NCBI GenBank assembly: GCA_016839815.1
Contig: JAEOTM010000198.1
Span: 1 to 53,081, forward strand
Origin: Candidatus Hodarchaeota archaeon
GTDB lineage: Archaea; Asgardarchaeota; Heimdallarchaeia; Hodarchaeales; Hodarchaeaceae
Length of the DNA: 53,081 nt
Direction: 5' to 3'
A program made the position numbers and the translations under genes. Within the stretch, counting starts at the first letter, position 1, and each line of letters opens with the position of its first letter. Shown here one piece after another: positions 51,192 through 53,081 of this stretch. The notes under the pieces were generated by a model. That model saw only the letters and a list, made by a program, of their open reading frames with translations, was not told where the DNA came from and ran no database searches.

Positions 51192-52127
51192 TTAATTCCT
51201 TCCTTCCTGTAGTTTCAAAAGCAACTCCTGAGTAAAGTCAATAATTTCTTCTTCATCATTCATCGATAATATTTGTTTTCGTGAGTTTGCTGCATAACGA
51301 AAATGTTTCAAGAAATCAGCAGATTGTACCCGTAAATTAAAGAGATTAAAATACTCCGAATTTCTCATATATAAGATTAATCTCTTATATATATCATGCG
51401 ATGTCATCATTGAACTTCTTTGAAAAATCTGAGGTCGTCCACGAGCGGATCGTCCAATTGCAACCCCTTTAACTCCAAATTGGTTGAAAATATCAATTGC
51501 TTGCATATACGAGTTGATATCACCGTTCGCTACTATTGGTATACTCGTAGCTTTAACTGCTTGCTTCCAATATTCCCATTTTGCAGGAACTTGGTAATGA
51601 TCAATAGCTAGACGAGAGTGAAGGGTAATAAAGGAAATATTAGCACTTTCAGCGATTTTAATGATCTCAGGAAAGGTGATATTATCGAATCCCGCACGTA
51701 TCTTGATTGAAAATGGAAGGTTTGTGCAAGAACTGCCGATTTCTAATAATTCTTTAAGTAAAATCCGGTTCTTATGTGTTAATAGGGATGCTCCTAATCC
51801 AGCTTTTGTAATTTTTGGCTTAGGACATCCTAGATTGAGTTCTATGAAATCAGAAAGCTTTTCTCTCTCAATGAGTTCAATCGTCTTTGTTAAATCTTCA
51901 GGATCATTAGTTAATAGTTGAATCCCATAATTTTCTTCAATTTTTGATCGAGTAATTCTTCTCAGAGATTTTGGATTACCGTGTATAATTCCTTTTGCGT
52001 AAGTCATCTCACTAATGGTTATAGCTCCAAATTCTGCACAAATCCTACGAAAAGGAGGGATAGTAATTTCTGCAAGGGGTGATAAAATCAAAGGATTTTT
52101 TAAACCGAGTACGGATACTTTAATCAC
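51192..52127 (-). CDS. dus: tRNA-dihydrouridine synthase
   Basis: 311 residues of an FMN-binding TIM barrel. The opening ILSPLAEITIPPFRRICAEFGA matches the Dus family, and the catalytic cysteine sits in LNLGCPKPKITKAGLGASLL (about 95-114). Phosphate-binding residues lie in IVANGDINSYMQA and VAIGRSARGRPQIF. The C-terminal helical domain is short. It reduces uridines in the tRNA D-loop. The start is GTG at 52127, with no better start in frame. It is divergent from the HAD phosphatase gene by 76 bases. Confidence 0.93.
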   Translation of the reverse strand: MIKVSVLGLKNPLILSPLAEITIPPFRRICAEFGAITISEMTYAKGIIHGNPKSLRRITRSKIEENYGIQLLTNDPEDLTKTIELIEREKLSDFIELNLGCPKPKITKAGLGASLLTHKNRILLKELLEIGSSCTNLPFSIKIRAGFDNITFPEIIKIAESANISFITLHSRLAIDHYQVPAKWEYWKQAVKATSIPIVANGDINSYMQAIDIFNQFGVKGVAIGRSARGRPQIFQRSSMMTSHDIYKRLILYMRNSEYFNLFNLRVQSADFLKHFRYAANSRKQILSMNDEEEIIDFTQELLLKLQEGRN

Positions 52128-52203
52128 CTTAGGAACATTTTATTCGCTAGAGAATGACCTCTAAAGAATACTTCTAGATGTCTTATCAACGGTTTGAAAA
52201 TTT

Positions 52204-52893
52204 ATGAAGCCAAGAGCTCTCCTTTTTGACTTAGATGGCACTTTAGTTAATACACTACGCGTGTTCCCACAACTTATCGCTCAGGAATTTCTTTCAAATG
52301 CAACTCCGACAACTATACGTAAATATCTTCATAGAATAGGTGTTATTTATAACTCAGGTACCAAACACTCCTGGTTCAAGCCAGAATTCTTCCTCACAAT
52401 CAAATCGGACTTTAAGCTTTCATGGTTTAAATTAGCTAGGGGATTAACGCGCGCTACATGGTTATTTTTTAAATGGGATAGTTCTCGCCATATCTTTCCT
52501 GGTGTACTCAAAACACTGAATGAACTAAAATCTCAGGGGTATCTCCTAGGTATCGTTTCTAATGGTTCCCCGAGATTATTAAAAAAGCGATTTGGACCTT
52601 ACCTTGATCTTTTTAACGTTTTGATAGAATCTAAAACTCTAGGAGTGTCAAAACCATCTCCTATACCACTGTTCTACGCATGTTTCAAATTGAATATCAA
52701 GAAGACAGAAGCTCTTTTTATAGGGGACACCTTAGTTGACTTACTTGCTGCTAAAAACGCTAAAATGCGAATTATCCTCGTTCGTACGGGTGTTTTTGGA
52801 GATAACTTTCCAGTCGATGATGTTGGATATGAACCGATATCAGTAATTCCTGCTGTTGGAAAGGATCTGATTAAAGTTCTTTCCAGGATGTAA
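52204..52893 (+). CDS. HAD-superfamily phosphatase (phosphoglycolate phosphatase-like)
   Basis: 229 residues. Motif I is LLFDLDGTLVNT (about 6-17) and motif II is LGIVSNGSPRL (about 117-127). The conserved lysine is in LGVSKPSPIPLF (about 147-158), and motif IV is FIGDTLVDLLAAKNAK (about 175-190). All four motifs are in place, so it should be active; the basic, aromatic helical cap (about 20-100) gives no clue to the substrate. It resembles the HAD protein at 23025-23741 in size and class only. A strong stem-loop follows its stop codon. Confidence 0.88.
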   Translation: MKPRALLFDLDGTLVNTLRVFPQLIAQEFLSNATPTTIRKYLHRIGVIYNSGTKHSWFKPEFFLTIKSDFKLSWFKLARGLTRATWLFFKWDSSRHIFPGVLKTLNELKSQGYLLGIVSNGSPRLLKKRFGPYLDLFNVLIESKTLGVSKPSPIPLFYACFKLNIKKTEALFIGDTLVDLLAAKNAKMRIILVRTGVFGDNFPVDDVGYEPISVIPAVGKDLIKVLSRM

Positions 52894-52922
52894 GATGATG
52901 TAGATAATACATCTACATTATC
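52894..52922 (+). terminator. Stem-loop directly after the HAD stop codon
   Basis: Immediately after TAA (52891-52893), the arms 52894-52905 and 52911-52922 pair over 12 bases with one G-U wobble and a five-base loop. A pyrimidine run, ttcttct, follows. The layout is that of a terminator, active on the plus strand at least. Confidence 0.6.
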
Positions 52923-53081
52923 TTCTTCTATTCCAGTCCATTCTACAATTATCGCTACAATATAGAGTAAGATGTAATTTGAGAAGCTTGGGTTGCATTA
53001 CCGGTAGCAATTATTTTTTCTATTTCTAAGCTTTGCTTCTATCACTAGAGGATATTAACGCTAAGATGAAGAAGGATATTG

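Noticed and set aside
52993..53020. TTGCATTACCGGTAGCAA followed by a T-run, possible terminator
   Set aside because: The centre is a self-palindrome with no usable loop and the arms are short; too weak to call.
53065..53081. ATGAAGAAGGATATT at the right edge as the start of another gene
   Set aside because: Only five codons are visible and no ribosome site precedes them, so it cannot be judged.

Overview
The window is an AT-rich, gene-dense stretch of an archaeal chromosome. The archaeal assignment rests on several genes seen together: a RadA recombinase (26040-27125, minus), an Orc1/Cdc6 replication initiator (27929-29203), an archaea-type RecJ-like DHH protein with a DnaJ-type zinc finger (10000-12126), a DRG/Obg-type GTPase with a TGS domain (minus, ending at 49911), a TrmO-type methyltransferase, and GGTG/GAGGTG ribosome binding sites with TATA-like promoters. 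Large coiled-coil winged-helix proteins and multi-zinc-ribbon membrane proteins would fit an Asgard lineage, but that is only a guess. No tRNA, rRNA, CRISPR array, insertion sequence or prophage was recognised.

Layout. 1-3080 (minus): two DNA methyltransferases flanking a thymidine kinase. 3242-9796: GNAT, histidine phosphatase, acyl-CoA synthetase alpha subunit, an unknown membrane protein, a secreted subtilase and a double metallophosphoesterase. 10000-14133: RecJ-like protein, GNAT and a third methyltransferase. 14269-18751: small proteins and a MacB-like ABC exporter. 18757-25845: TrmO, a coiled-coil/winged-helix protein, an amidohydrolase with an NAD(P) oxidoreductase, a HAD phosphatase, glycerol kinase and a THEP1-like NTPase. 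26040-29203: radA and orc1/cdc6 flank an 803-bp AT-rich, repeat-bearing gap that is a good candidate replication origin. 29210-33775: PiT phosphate transporter with its DUF47 partner, divergent from a CBS membrane protein and an RGG-rich membrane protein. 33781-36380: 2-hydroxyacid dehydrogenase and a YtcJ-like amidohydrolase. 36540-40370: hydrogenase maturation genes hypE, hypC and hypF. 40439-45110: helical protein, second coiled-coil/winged-helix protein, MoxR ATPase and VWA protein. 45107-52893: M48 protease, Ca2+-type P-ATPase, DRG-like GTPase, tRNA dihydrouridine synthase and a HAD phosphatase.

The most striking signal is at the MoxR/VWA junction. The MoxR gene ends in a canonical -1 slippery heptamer (A AAA AAC, 44070-44076) directly followed by its TAG stop. 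Six bases after the heptamer comes a perfect 7-bp GC-rich stem-loop (44083-44102). The VWA gene lies in exactly the -1 frame. This is the textbook layout of a programmed -1 frameshift that would yield a 629-residue MoxR-VWA fusion.

Other points of note are the putative origin, a structured small RNA candidate upstream of the P-type ATPase, a GTPase with a rewritten G3 motif, and nine convergent gene pairs with almost no 3' spacer.
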